Positions 13,456 through 24,921 of a stretch of DNA of 64,000 nt are shown here, piece after piece. Every line of letters starts with the position of its first letter. Position 1 is the first letter of the stretch. Origin of the DNA: Malaya genurostris (taxonomy: Eukaryota > Arthropoda > Insecta > Diptera > Culicidae); the NCBI RefSeq assembly GCF_030247185.1, contig NC_080572.1, positions 125,054,928 to 125,118,927 of the forward strand, written 5' to 3'. The translations under genes were made by a program, and so were the position numbers. Below the pieces are notes generated by a model. That model saw only the letters and a list, made by a program, of their open reading frames with translations. It was not told the DNA's origin and made no database searches.

Positions 13456-14274
13456 TACCTATTGCGGAAGGATTTTTCAAAGATATTACAACATTTGCTC
13501 AGTGGCGTCTAGTTCTAATGTGCACCGCGTGCACTGCACAACCGGTCAAATTGAAGGAATTAGCTGCTTCCCCAACCACATTAAATTATATTTTAAATTC
13601 TTTATTTATTCGATGAAAGCATGTCAGGGGTACCGAATATAAAATAATAAGCGATTTTGTTCACAGCACAGTATGCACAAATTTTTCCTAAGCTGTTGGC
13701 GCTTGCTGGTCAATAACAGTCAGACGATCTTTTTATGTCGCATTGCCGTGCCGCTCTGAACTCGAGTACTTTGCGTGTATTCAAACACATCTCAAATACA
13801 TCTAACTTAAAATTTAAAGTATCTCTGGTCGTAGGGTCTTTTCCGTGCACATGAGTTACTGCACAAATTCAGAAAGACTTGTTGTTCTCTCTATCAGGTT
13901 TGGCTCTTCGAGTACTACTATGAACACCTTCAGAAGAGACTTATGCTTGTGGTAGATTGCTGTCTTAGTTGCAACATCGAAGTGGTTTTATTGATGAAGT
14001 TATTGACAGATTTTACCGACTGCAGAGCGCCGAAGTAAGTTTAATAAAAAATCCTATCCAAAAGTATATCGTTATTTTATTGTATAGAAAAGCACATGCG
14101 AAAATCCATTTCTCAATCTTTAGTTTTCACTTACAACGAACTGTTACATCTGATATCATTCCACATAATCAGTGCACAACCCGTATGTTTTTTCACGAGA
14201 CGCCACTGCATTTCCTGGATATTTTTACAAAGTGGGTAAATCCTAAAGTGGGCCAAAAGTTCTCTGTTACCCTA
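13456..14274. mobile_element. Second GGGTAACAGAGG MITE, left-truncated and split by another element
   Basis: Read in reverse it matches the inner part of the MITE at 10429-10656: 13456-13499 matches CTATTGCGGAAGG...ACATTTG, and 14217-14272 matches GGATATTTT...CTCTGTTACCC followed by TA. The copy is left-truncated near 13456. The two halves are separated by a 709-bp insertion with its own TIRs and TSD. Confidence 0.75.
13492..14216. mobile_element. hAT-like non-autonomous element nested in a MITE
   Basis: The ends are CAGTGGCGTCT (13500-13510) and AGACGCCACTG (14198-14208). The 8-bp flanks CATTTGCT (13492-13499) and CATTTCCT (14209-14216) differ at one base, and 8 bp is the hAT target length. 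CAGTGGCG-type ends are common in hAT elements. The host MITE at 10429 supplies the empty-site sequence. No transposase is seen inside the 709 bp. Confidence 0.8.
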
Positions 14275-14340
14275 CTACACTACATTTTATCTATGAATCA
14301 CGTAGCTTCTACTGGATTCTGCATTAAATAGTTTCCAAAA

Positions 14341-15200
14341 AAACCTACGTGGAAAATAGGGTCTCATTTCAGCATCTTAGAGCTAATCAGGTCTGGTCCT
14401 AGGCGCGAATGTCAAAATTGTTTATTTCAAATCGATTCTTCAAGATATATTCCTATCCGTGACAGCCTCCTAAATATCCCTGACTCAACTTTATTTTTCG
14501 ACACATCCATGCAGCGCGAAGTGCGTGGAATCCCGGAACATCTACGCTCGATGGAAATCCCAAAAATATTTACAAGTAAGTTCAGGCATATTGACTCTGA
14601 AAAAATATTTTACACGGACGGATCACGAATTGAAAAGGCTACTGGGTTTGGTATATTCAACAATAATGTTTCGGCTTCATTTAGCTAATCGCTGGCAAGC
14701 TTCTTGGGATAAAGATGATGTGGGTCGGTGGATGCACTCAATTATTCCTAAAATATCAAAAAAGGCATGGTTCAGGGGACTGGATGTGAGTAGGGACTTT
14801 ATTCGTGTGATGTCCAGACTCATGTCCAATCACTACAGGTTAGATGCACATCTCCTTCGAATTGGACTTTCCGAGACTAGTCATTGTGCTTGTGGCGAAG
14901 GTTATCGCGACATTGATCATGTCGTTTGGACATGCGTGGAGTATCGTGATGTCAGATCTCAACCAATAAATTCCTTGCGTACTCAAGGTACTCTATCCAA
15001 TGTCCCAGTTCGCGACATTCTTGCTTGTTGTGACCTTCCTTACATGAAACTTCCAATTTAAATTTTATTTTATGTTAGACTCATTTCTCTTCCATGAGTT
15101 CACCCAATAGCCAGCTATATTATATGAATAATAGTGATGAACTGATACAGACAAACCTAAATATTTATAAGCTCATGTACAAAATAAATAAATTTAATTT
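14341..15200 (+). pseudogene. LOA/I-type LINE 3' fragment (RNase H to C-terminal zinc motif)
   Basis: One frame from about 14380 to 14685 carries RT-end sequence followed by IFYTDGS at about 14608, the start of an RNase H domain. It breaks, and a second frame (about 14650-15061) gives the C-terminus, with a CAC-X8-H-X4-C zinc-binding motif (CACGEGYRDIDHVVWTC) and the typical 'W...VMSRLMSNHYRL' region. Most of the RNase H is missing between the two frames. The 3' UTR-like sequence runs to an A-rich end near 15200. An RNase H plus C-terminal CCHC arrangement is found in the I and LOA groups. The fragment is 5'-truncated, frameshifted and inactive. Confidence 0.75.
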
Positions 15201-15469
15201 AATGTAATTTATAATAGCAAATCGCTTGATAAAAACAGTGTTTAGATTAACTAATGAATACCAACATACTAATATGATAATCGAAATGTATTAGGTTTAA
15301 AGTACTATGTATTGTGGATGCCACCGCGAAGAAAAACTTATGTATATTGCCTATGAAATAAACGTATTTATGGGAAAAAAAAGTTTATTTTTCGGAAAAG
15401 CTGTTGTGCAATGAAAAAATTCTTCTCATCATCGTGTAAACATATTTATGTGAAGTACAGATGGTCGGG

Positions 15470-15690
15470 AGCAATTTCTTTTTCCTCGAACCCGACTCCT
15501 AACCGATTAAAGAAAATTTTCACCTGTACCCGATTAAACAATAAAAAACTTTAACCGTACCCGAGCGAGCAGTAAAATTTTTTACCCATACCCGATCAAA
15601 AATAACAATTTTTACCCGTACCCGACTAAAAACCCGTCGGGTACGGGTTCGGTTCCGGTTTCGGGTACAAATACCCGAAACCCGACTATC
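15470..15690. repeat. CCCGTACCCGA degenerate minisatellite
   Basis: Irregular repeats of ACCCGTACCCGA and ACCCGATTAAA separated by AT-rich spacers, closing with the inverse form GGGTACGGGTTCGG around 15635-15665. The strand asymmetry flips within the block, so the RNA or single strand could fold. No coding content. Confidence 0.7.
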
Positions 15691-16483
15691 TCTACTGGAC
15701 AGCAAGTATCACACAAAGCGCTATAAAACGATTTAAAGCTTTAACTGGTTACCATTGATCTTGTGTCATGCGTTTGCGTCTGAGAAATCTGAAACTACCC
15801 AGGGTGTTTAAGATTAATTTCTAATTTAATTTTTTTTAATCCATTCAATGGTGTAATGATGCCTTCCTCATATTACTTATATTTTCAAAAACATCACTAT
15901 AAGATTCTGTCAAGATATTTTTTAAACTTGAATAAAATCAAAAACTTTCTTTGTTTATAAACTACCATAGCCTTTTCAATTTGTAAGAGACAATTTCAGC
16001 ATCTGGAAGTTTTATATGGGAGATCTATAATAAAATTGAAACCGAAACAAACGTATCTCCAGCAAGTCGTTTTAGTTTTATTTATTCGAACAGTTCTACT
16101 GTCAAATTTAAAACTGGTATACGCTGCCGTTCTATTTTTTTGTATTTTTGAAACACGAGTAAAACGCTGCTAGGGCTGTTTTTCTTGTTAAAAATTCCAG
16201 ATTTAAATGATTTAAATTAATTTAAATGACATAAACCATGCATCTAGAACTATAACACTCCTGAACATGCCCTAAACAGTTACGTCATGTTAATATATAT
16301 TTCAAGGTGGCAACCCTATACAAAATTGAATAAAACACGCTGTGTGCTTGGCGTTTTTTCTTCTTCCGTACCAGATTTTGCATCATTTTGCATGACAGTT
16401 TGAAAGTTTTGATACTAATTGCCCTATAATTTCGAAACCGAAAGTCGGATCTGGATGAAATTGCACACTATCTCTTAAGAAAC

Positions 16484-16761
16484 TGATGTCGTTTTCGTTT
16501 TTAAATTGCACTACACTGGTGTAGCGAAAGCTGCACTGAAACCGTTCGTTTTTACCAATTGCACTACACCAGTGCTACACTTTTTCTGCACCGATGCCAC
16601 TGGTGTAGCACTCATCAAAAGTTTGGTGTAGCTCTGTGCAATGGAATCGTCTATTGTAGCCAATGGTTACTGTTTATGTTTTCGTCATTATTGTTCGTTT
16701 ATTCATACCTCAGTGTAGCACTGTACCGGTGTAGTGCAAATTAAAAACGAAAACGCCATGA
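16484..16761. mobile_element. Harbinger-like MITE 1
   Basis: The element, 16487-16758 (272 bp), begins TGTCGTTTTCGTTTTTAA and ends with the inverse of TGGCGTTTTCGTTTTTAA. It is flanked by the 3-bp repeat TGA on both sides, and a 3-bp TNA target is typical of PIF/Harbinger. TIRs extend for about 40 bases and include TTGCACTACAC. Extra inner copies of GTGTAGTGCA-type motifs make a complex foldback. It is non-coding. Confidence 0.75.
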
Positions 16762-17110
16762 GTTTTGATTCGAATCATGATTTGTGAAAATCGGTTTAAC
16801 CGTTGCTGAGAAATCGAAGCTAGCTCCGTTTTTGAAGCTTTCTTCATTATTATTGGTGCGTTCAGAAAAGGAAATCGGGTACTAGTAGTCCCAAAATATA
16901 TTTATATAACCATTAACTAGCACGGTAGATGAATTTTCCAGTAAGTTTTGTAAAAATTTGCCCTCGTTGCGCCATCACTTTAAAAAAAATACTCATGAAA
17001 TTGATAATTTGAAAGATTTGCACATTCTGCCTTAAATTCCGGAACCGGAAGTCAGATAAAAATGACATTCAATAGCGGGCTATGGGACCATAAGTACTTT
17101 CGTTTGAATC

Positions 17111-17275
17111 TAATGCCGTTTTTCATTGAAAAACACTGGTGGCGTGGATTGCTCTGATTTTGCACTTTCGAGCAGAAATGCAACATTCGTACTGTGTTTT
17201 ATTGCGATTTCTGACCGAAAGTGCAAAACCAGAGCAATCCACGACCCCAGTGTTTTTCAATGAAAAACGCCATAA
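17111..17275. mobile_element. Harbinger-like hairpin MITE 2
   Basis: The element, 17114-17272 (159 bp), is nearly one hairpin. The arms, about 55 bases each, begin TGCCGTTTTTCATTGAAAAA and TGGCGTTTTTCATTGAAAAA and run into TGGATTGCTCTG and TTTTGCACTTTCG. It is flanked by TAA on both sides. The terminal TGNCGTTTT is shared with MITE 1 at 16487, so the two may have been moved by the same transposase. Confidence 0.8.
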
Positions 17276-17475
17276 GTTTGTGAAACTCAGTCACGCCATC
17301 CATGAGAAAAGTGAGTGACATTTTTTTCATTTTTTGGTGCATATCACTCTGTAATTCCAGAATCGGAAGTCGGATCGAGATAAAATTTAATAGCGATCTA
17401 TGGGACCATAAGACTTTTCATTTGAATTTCTGCAAATCGGCTCAGTCTGAGAAAATCGAGTGACATTATTTGTCA

Positions 17476-17486
17476 CATACACACAG

Positions 17487-17547
<61 letters not shown>
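17476..17547. repeat. (CA)n microsatellite
   Basis: About 70 bases of nearly pure CA dinucleotide inside the inverted dispersed element. Confidence 0.95.
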
Positions 17548-17548
<1 letters not shown>

Positions 17549-17593
17549 TATGATCTCAACAAACTGAGTCGAATGGTATATGACACTGACAAG

Positions 17594-19888
17594 TAAAGGA
17601 AATCTAGCTCCAAAGAAGATATTATTATACCATATTTGAACGAGTTCGGATGGGATATAATTTTTTCAAAATTTAAACCCTTGACGGAGTTAGGGTGGTT
17701 CTGTTGATTTTCATTTGATTTGGATTTTGAAACAACCGTGCCATCGAAAAAATCAGGCATTGTTTAGGTATTATCGGGATGGTAAAACTCTTAATTTTGT
17801 AGTAATGGATGAATCATTTTTTGAACACGTCAATGTGCTTCGGTTTCACTTTAAATGTGGACGACTACAAAGAGTTTTTCTAAAAAATAATTAACAATCA
17901 ACCATGCCTTTTCATTGAAGCTCTGTTAGAAGGAAATGCATGGTGTTAGTTCTAGTACCCTAGCTCCCATGTTGAAGGAAGGTTAAAGCTGAAGTTTAAA
18001 AAATTGAAATTTTGAGAAAATTGTCTTCAGTTCTTTCAAATATATTTTATAACGATATGAATTCCTTTTGGGAGCAGATTTTACTTGTTAACCCGTGTAT
18101 AGCCTTTAAAAGATTTTTTTATATTTTTTGTCGTGTCGCTCCCAATTGAAATTCCGGTTTGAAATTTTAAACACACTTCTCCTTGTAGTTATGGAATGGT
18201 TGTGCCATCTCTGAAAAAATGTAGTGAGTTCCTCTCTGGAGTTTTTGACCACTATTTCCGGCACTTCCGGAACCGGTTTCCGGGGGCCAATAAAACAGAA
18301 GTCGATTCTTATAACCAGCAACTAACATGACCTACAAATTAGAAGAATATTTCCCTCTTTGACATCGTCCCGTGGGCTTGAAATTTCAAACACTCATCAC
18401 CCAGTAATTATGGAACCGGAAGTTGGATCCGGACCATATTCACGTATTACGTATAGAACCGTTAGACCTTTGATTTGAATTTCGGTTTGAGAAAATTGGC
18501 TGTGCCATCTCGAAGAAAAGTAACCAGTAATCTATTGAAATTACAGTTTTTTTACTCATAGCCTTGTAATTGCAGTACCGAGAATCAGATCCATATGAAA
18601 TTAAAAACAAAAACTATCTATAATTCATATGCATATGTGCACGGAAAAGCCAGCGATCGCAAAACAACTAAAATATTAGTTGTTTTTCTGATTTTGATTG
18701 GTTAAAATTTGGTACAACTAATCGACTGTTGTTTTAACTAATCTGTCATTTTTGATTTATCGTGCTGGCAGCTTAGCAACAACACCCAACAAGTAATGAA
18801 ACGTTTCAGTTGAGCAATGCCAAACACCCTGAGCGAACAATGAAACGTTTCAATGAGATGTCACTCGTGCAATTGAGCAAAGACACAATCCCAGCAAAGC
18901 TACTTGTATGCATGAAAGCAAAAAAAATGTCTCAGTTGTTTCAACCAATTATTCAGTTATTTGAACTTAAAACGCCAATTGCAATAAATATTTTTTACTG
19001 TTAGCCTCTTCGGGGGCAGCTAATCGTTCACTGCTTGAACAACGAATTTTTACCTAATTAACTGCTTATATCTTTATCACTAAACTCACAAAGGATATGG
19101 AAATGAACCAAAAGATTACAATTCTCAAAAGGGAACTCATCAGAAAAATGGTCACAGGGAATTAGGAATTTTTTCCTTCACTTGCAGAATGGCTCGCTGG
19201 TAAACCTAATGCTACAGATACACATTCAAAAAAATACAAATAGTACCACTTCACTTTAGCAGCAAATTTTTAAGCGTTAAGCGGTTTTAATAACATTGAC
19301 ATGAACTGTCCTAGAATACATTACTCTCAGATGAAATTAAAACATTTATACTGTAGGAATATCTATTTAACACATGGAAAACTTGTTTTACAATTAACTG
19401 TTATATTCTTCTGCATACTTTCACTTACATAAAACGACCACTACGTAACTAACATAAATGACGTTCATTTACCATTGAAAATTTTCAATATGAAACGCTT
19501 CTGGTGAAATGAAGAGGTTTTTTGTTCTGCCTTTTGCTGTCTTCGTTCTCTGCCAAGTGACAGCATTTGAATACAATACAACAATTTCGGTTACCTGAAT
19601 GGTTATGTCAAAATCAACAGATATGTTAGTTAAATTAACAACATATTAGTTGAAACAACCAAGGCGTGAAACAACAATTGCAATATTGTAATTTTGTGAT
19701 CTGCGGGTTCTCCGTGTGCATACTTATAGTTTTGTCACTCACACATACACAGACACTTTTGCGATCTCGACAAACTGATTTGAATGTAATATAACACTTA
19801 GCCTTCCGAGCTTCGGTTCAAAAGTGGGTTTTCACAGTGATTGCAAAAGCTTTCGTTTTGAGAAAGGCAAAACTCATCAATCTCAAAA
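17594..19888. repeat. Further dispersed-family sequence with a possible inserted TIR element
   Basis: GGAACCGGAAGTTGGATCCGG at about 18414 and related blocks, and a right end (GAGAAAGGCAAAACTC) at about 19872, show more of the same family. Within it, 18634-19722 has imperfect inverted ends (GTGCACGGAAAAGCC and GGTTCTCCGTGTGC) and repeated AACAACTAA/TTAGTTGTT motifs, suggesting a non-autonomous element about 1.1 kb long. No credible ORF. Confidence 0.45.
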
Positions 19889-19975
19889 TTACCTTTGCTG
19901 TTTCACCTAAAAGTTATTGAAACAACTAACATTTCTGCTCATTTAATTATAACCAAAGAGATAAAAAGCCTGCTT

Positions 19976-20467
19976 GAATCCACCTAGTGGTGTTATGATG
20001 CCTTTTAATTCATGTTTCCATTAATATTACTAAGGGAGTCTTCAAAAAACTTATCTTCGAATCGATCAAATTCCACTATATTTGAAAGTCTTTACTATTT
20101 CGCCACTACCGTCACGAGATAGTAACAGACACAGATACCAGTATTTCGGTGTGCTATTTGCAACCTTCATCAGTGCATCAGTTCTGTTCTTCTCGAATGA
20201 CTTGTTCGTATTCCTTCGAATGGTCGATACGAACTTAAACAAGAATAATGAAACAAAAACAGCGAGAACACAAACCAAATAACAATCGAGAACAAACATT
20301 TTTCATTACATCTTAAGTCTGTACCAGAACTGATGGTTTAAAGTTGGATTAGCGTTGTTCTTATGTATGTACGAGTTTTGAAAGTGCGTTTGATTCTAAC
20401 GTAAACAGTAATGCGAATTTGACATATTTTCAAACGTATCGCATACGGCCGTAAACAAGAATGAAGG
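19976..20467 (-). mobile_element. Dispersed-family end plus TIR-element copy C (partial)
   Basis: Bases 19976-20016 carry the CCACCTAGTGGTGT end of the dispersed family. 20205-20467 is a partial, inverted relative of the TIR element at 55-2394: it contains ACGAACTTAAACAAGAAT and ends GTATCGCATACGGCCGTAAA CAAGAATG. It is non-coding. Confidence 0.55.
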
Positions 20468-20599
20468 TGATTATTAACTTCATATTACATATTTAAACTT
20501 ATGAAGTTACATATAATTATCTTTAGATTGAAATATGCTTTCGAATGTTAATACAATATTTACTGATTCATCTATGATTACCTTTTATTATAATAATAT

Positions 20600-20935
20600 T
20601 CCACATTCACCATGGAGGCATTAAGGGCAAGGGTAAGACATGGAGCATCGGGGAATAAAACGAATTGAGTACTGGAGGAAGGAACGTGGATAGCCAGCCC
20701 GGGTAACTTGAAGGGACTTGTTTCCTTCAGAAGGTCTGATGTGAGTTTGACGCACCCGTCTGAAACTAACCCTCAGGTGGTTTCTAGCACATATAGCGAG
20801 ATTGTTTATCGTTTAGTTGGAAGAGAGTCTTGCATTTCCGTGGTATACTCGTAAGCTTTTCGGCTTACGAATCCACCCATCCCTCGATGGATGATTTCGG
20901 GGCTACGGTAATTCCGTAGTTTTTTTCTTTCAAAA
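20600..20935 (+). other. Compact, highly structured GC-richer block
   Basis: This unannotated block stands out from AT-rich flanks and is dense in small inverted repeats: CGTAAGC-tttt-cGGCTTACG at about 20849-20869, CATCC..GGATG around 20877-20892, and CTACGG-taatt-CCGTAG followed by seven T at 20903-20927. The last resembles a Pol III-style or hairpin-plus-T stop. It could be a non-coding RNA gene, a SINE-like unit or the 3' UTR of an element; I recognise none of these. Confidence 0.25.
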
Positions 20936-21484
20936 ATCAAAAATTTATGCTTGATTTTATACAATTTTGTTTTCTGCTTCTGCTCTCTCATGCTTGAACA
21001 AGTTTAAAAATTACGAACATTGTTTTCATAGATATTTAAAAACTATTTTCAGATTACTCGATCCAGCGCATTTGAAGCGCGAATTAAATTTTTAAAACCT
21101 ATTTTACAATGATGTTCTCAAGCTCCCTTTTTCAATGTCCCCCTTTAGGTCGATACACTTAATCCCGCCCGAAAAATTATTTCTCGAAAGTTTTATAAAA
21201 TATTCCTCCACAGTATTGATGATCTCTTAGCGAAAGTAACACTTTTTATTACTAGTAGATGCCACAATAATTATTGCCGAGTGCACCAGCCATTTTTTAG
21301 TGAGATTTTGCAGATGAAAATGCGAGCACATTTCAGGATCGTGTTTAACCATGCAATTCCAAGCAAAAGAATTGTTTTTTGTTTCATGACGCCATTTGGA
21401 GCACTCGTTCTTACAGTGAAATTCTTAAAAAAAAACTCTTCATTGAATAGAAGCATGAAAGTTGGTTCTGATTGGTTGTATCCG

Positions 21485-22378
21485 TAATAAATTGTGGAAT
21501 TTCATATGAAACCGTAAGACTTTTCATTTGAGTCTAAGTTTGTGAAACCCTGTTTAGCCATCTTGGAGAATCCTTTTTGTAGTTTTGGACCACTATTTCC
21601 GTTACTTCCAAAAGCGGATTTCGAGGACCGATATAGCTGAAGTTGGTTCGCATGACAAGTAACAAATATGGCCTACGAATTGAAAATCGGCCAGGCCGTC
21701 TCTGAGGAAAGTGAGTAAGTAATTTACACTAATCATCATTTACACTGCATCGGCCAGAAAGAGTCGAAAATACGTTTTCGTTCGGCACGTCAGTATAGAC
21801 ATTACATTTCGATGCAAAGAAAAAAGTGTTCTGTAGATAGCAGAAACTTTACGTCTGCTTAGCGGTTTAAATTGAACTGCCGAGTTTTGCATAAAGCAGT
21901 TCAATATGAATTGCTATGCACTGATGAATCAAAGACGAAACGTAAACATATCACTAATCATCCTGATTCTAGAAACGGAAATCGGATCAGTATGACATTC
22001 TCGAATTTGTCTATGGGACTACAAGACCTTTCATTTCAATTTAATGTAGTTTTCGCTTGAGAAAACTGAAACTGACTCAGGGTAGTTTCATCAAACAAAC
22101 ACTTTTCATGAAACTGTGTTGATTCCGCACTTAGCAACGAGGGTTCAAGCAAACCTGATATAAAAACCAGGTTCGAAACTGACTCGATTTTCAGTTCAAC
22201 AAAATTGAACTCTTTTTTGCACATTTTACCCCATGATTCCGGAACCGGAAGTCAGATGGAGATAAAATTGAAGAATTTTGTATTGAACCACAAGATCTTT
22301 CATTTGAATTCAAGTTTGTCAAAATCGGTTCACACAGACATTTTGTAGAACCTTTCTATATGAGAATGGCAAAACTAA
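21485..22378 (-). repeat. Dispersed GACTTCCGG-family sequence, copy 3
   Basis: It contains 'ACCGTAAGACTTTTCATTTGAGTCTAAG', 'GGAAATCGGATCAG' (about 21978) and 'CCGGAACCGGAAGTCAGAT' (about 22239) blocks and ends TATATGAGAATGGCAAAACT, the inverse of the 250 end. Part of another repeat with the phrase 'TATGCACTGATGAATCAAAGACGAAACG' (21912-21945) recurs in pieces at 23636 and 23905. Confidence 0.55.
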
Positions 22379-23345
<967 letters not shown>

Positions 23346-24551
23346 AAATAGACAAAATAAATAAAACTTTTAGTTGACCTCTTCTAGCATGAAGGTCTTA
23401 TTCATTTATGATCAAACTTATTTGGAATGAACTGAAAGCTAAAGTTAAAAATTTTAAATCATATAATTGAAACAAATAAGTACAAAATTATCAAAAAAGA
23501 TTTGAAAACTATCTGAATTTAGGTATTGCTAATTGATGACCGTAAAAAACTTACCGGGACTATAACGGACTTCGGTTCCGGTAAAAGATAGTCAAAAGCT
23601 CCAATATAAAACTTGGTTAGTGGTCTAGCAGTTCTGCATAAACTGTTATGCGCTGACGAGTCTGTAGTGACTGGTGAAATTGGTAGTTTGGCTCATATCT
23701 ATCAATTCATGTCCGATCAAACGAAGCTCTCTGATTAAACTGAATGAGTTTCGTTGGATTGTTTCGACCTTTTTTTGGTTATGTATAAAATGGAACGCTT
23801 ATTGTTTGCAACGTATTTATTATTTTTTATATTTATGTATTTATTTTTTATGTTTAGTTTCAATTTGTTTGATTTATTTCCTCTTTCTTGATCTCTACTC
23901 TACAGAGTCTAAGACGAAACGCGAAACAGTAACATTAAACTACTCAGAAGCGCGAGAATCAGCCCTAGTAGTAATTCGACCAAAAACGATGATTTCGTTT
24001 TTCAAGAATGATAGCATTGCTAATATATAGGTACTTTTGTAATACTCAGTACATTTTGACCACTTACCGTGACCGCTAGTGTAACTTGTACACACTATGC
24101 CTAATTACACTATTATGATTTACTGACACTCAATATAAGGGATTTATTGATAGAAAAGTTTATAGTAATTATAGTAACGTTTGCCAAACGTAGTAAACGG
24201 TTATCCTAGATCAATTAACTTCAACTAGGTGCAGGAGCGCATGTATCTTCACAAATACAGTCCAAAAATATCTACTCGAAATTACATTAACTGAATGCAT
24301 GGCATATTCGATTTTTAAGCACAATGTTTAAAAATTGTACTGGATTTTCAAATCGAACAGAAAATACTACAGCTAGAACTACAATTATCACTAAAATCCT
24401 TCGAAATTGTGCAGAACTAACCAAATACACTTGTTTCAAACGTGATTAAACCATTATTTTGATTTCGCGAACGTGTTATGAATTGGGTAACTGTCAAATA
24501 CAGACAAATTACACCGTTAAACTGTATATACACTGAAAATCATTTTAACCT
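23346..24551. other. Intergenic AT-rich DNA with repeat scraps
   Basis: Fragments of 'CTGACGAGTCTGTAGTGAC' and 'GAGTCTAAGACGAAACG' are shared with 21912-21945. No gene is called; the 118-codon plus ORF at 23674 is not recognisable. Confidence 0.4.
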
Positions 24552-24921
24552 ATTTTTCGAGAATTATTATTATTATTTATTTATTTCGGTTTTAACCTAT
24601 TTTAGGTCATTCGCCGACTGGCTGTGGGGGAAATTCTACATTGTATTTGCCTAGCATAATATACTAATATGAACATTGTCTCATTATGTACTCTAGTGCT
24701 GGTTGGTCCTAGTTCTGCTGGGGCCGCGGGAGTCCTCCCCACGAGCCCTTGCGGGTGTGGCGGAGGTCCCGCGATGGATGGTGGTGGTGGTATTCGTTCG
24801 CGTACGGTTGTCGGTAGGCTTGTTTGCTTGGTGTCAGGTGGTGTGGCCGCCTGAATCCTCTCCATCATCCGTTCTGGATGTGGCCGAGGGCCAGGATGTT
24901 GTTGAAGATGAAGTTGTTGTG

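Larger units (their letters stand above)
15826..17593 (-). repeat. Dispersed GACTTCCGGTTCCGG-family element, inverted copy 1
   Basis: It starts with TTAATCCATTCAATGGTGTAA, a variant of the conserved end (CCACCTAGTGGTG). It contains several 'GGAACCGGAAGTCAGAT' blocks (about 16430, 17040, 17350) and a (CA)n tract at 17476-17547, and stops after GAGTCGAATGGTATATGACAC, the inverse of 340-355. It is therefore the same family as 246-1395 in the opposite orientation, but longer, partly because two MITEs have inserted (16487-16758 and 17114-17272). Confidence 0.6.
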
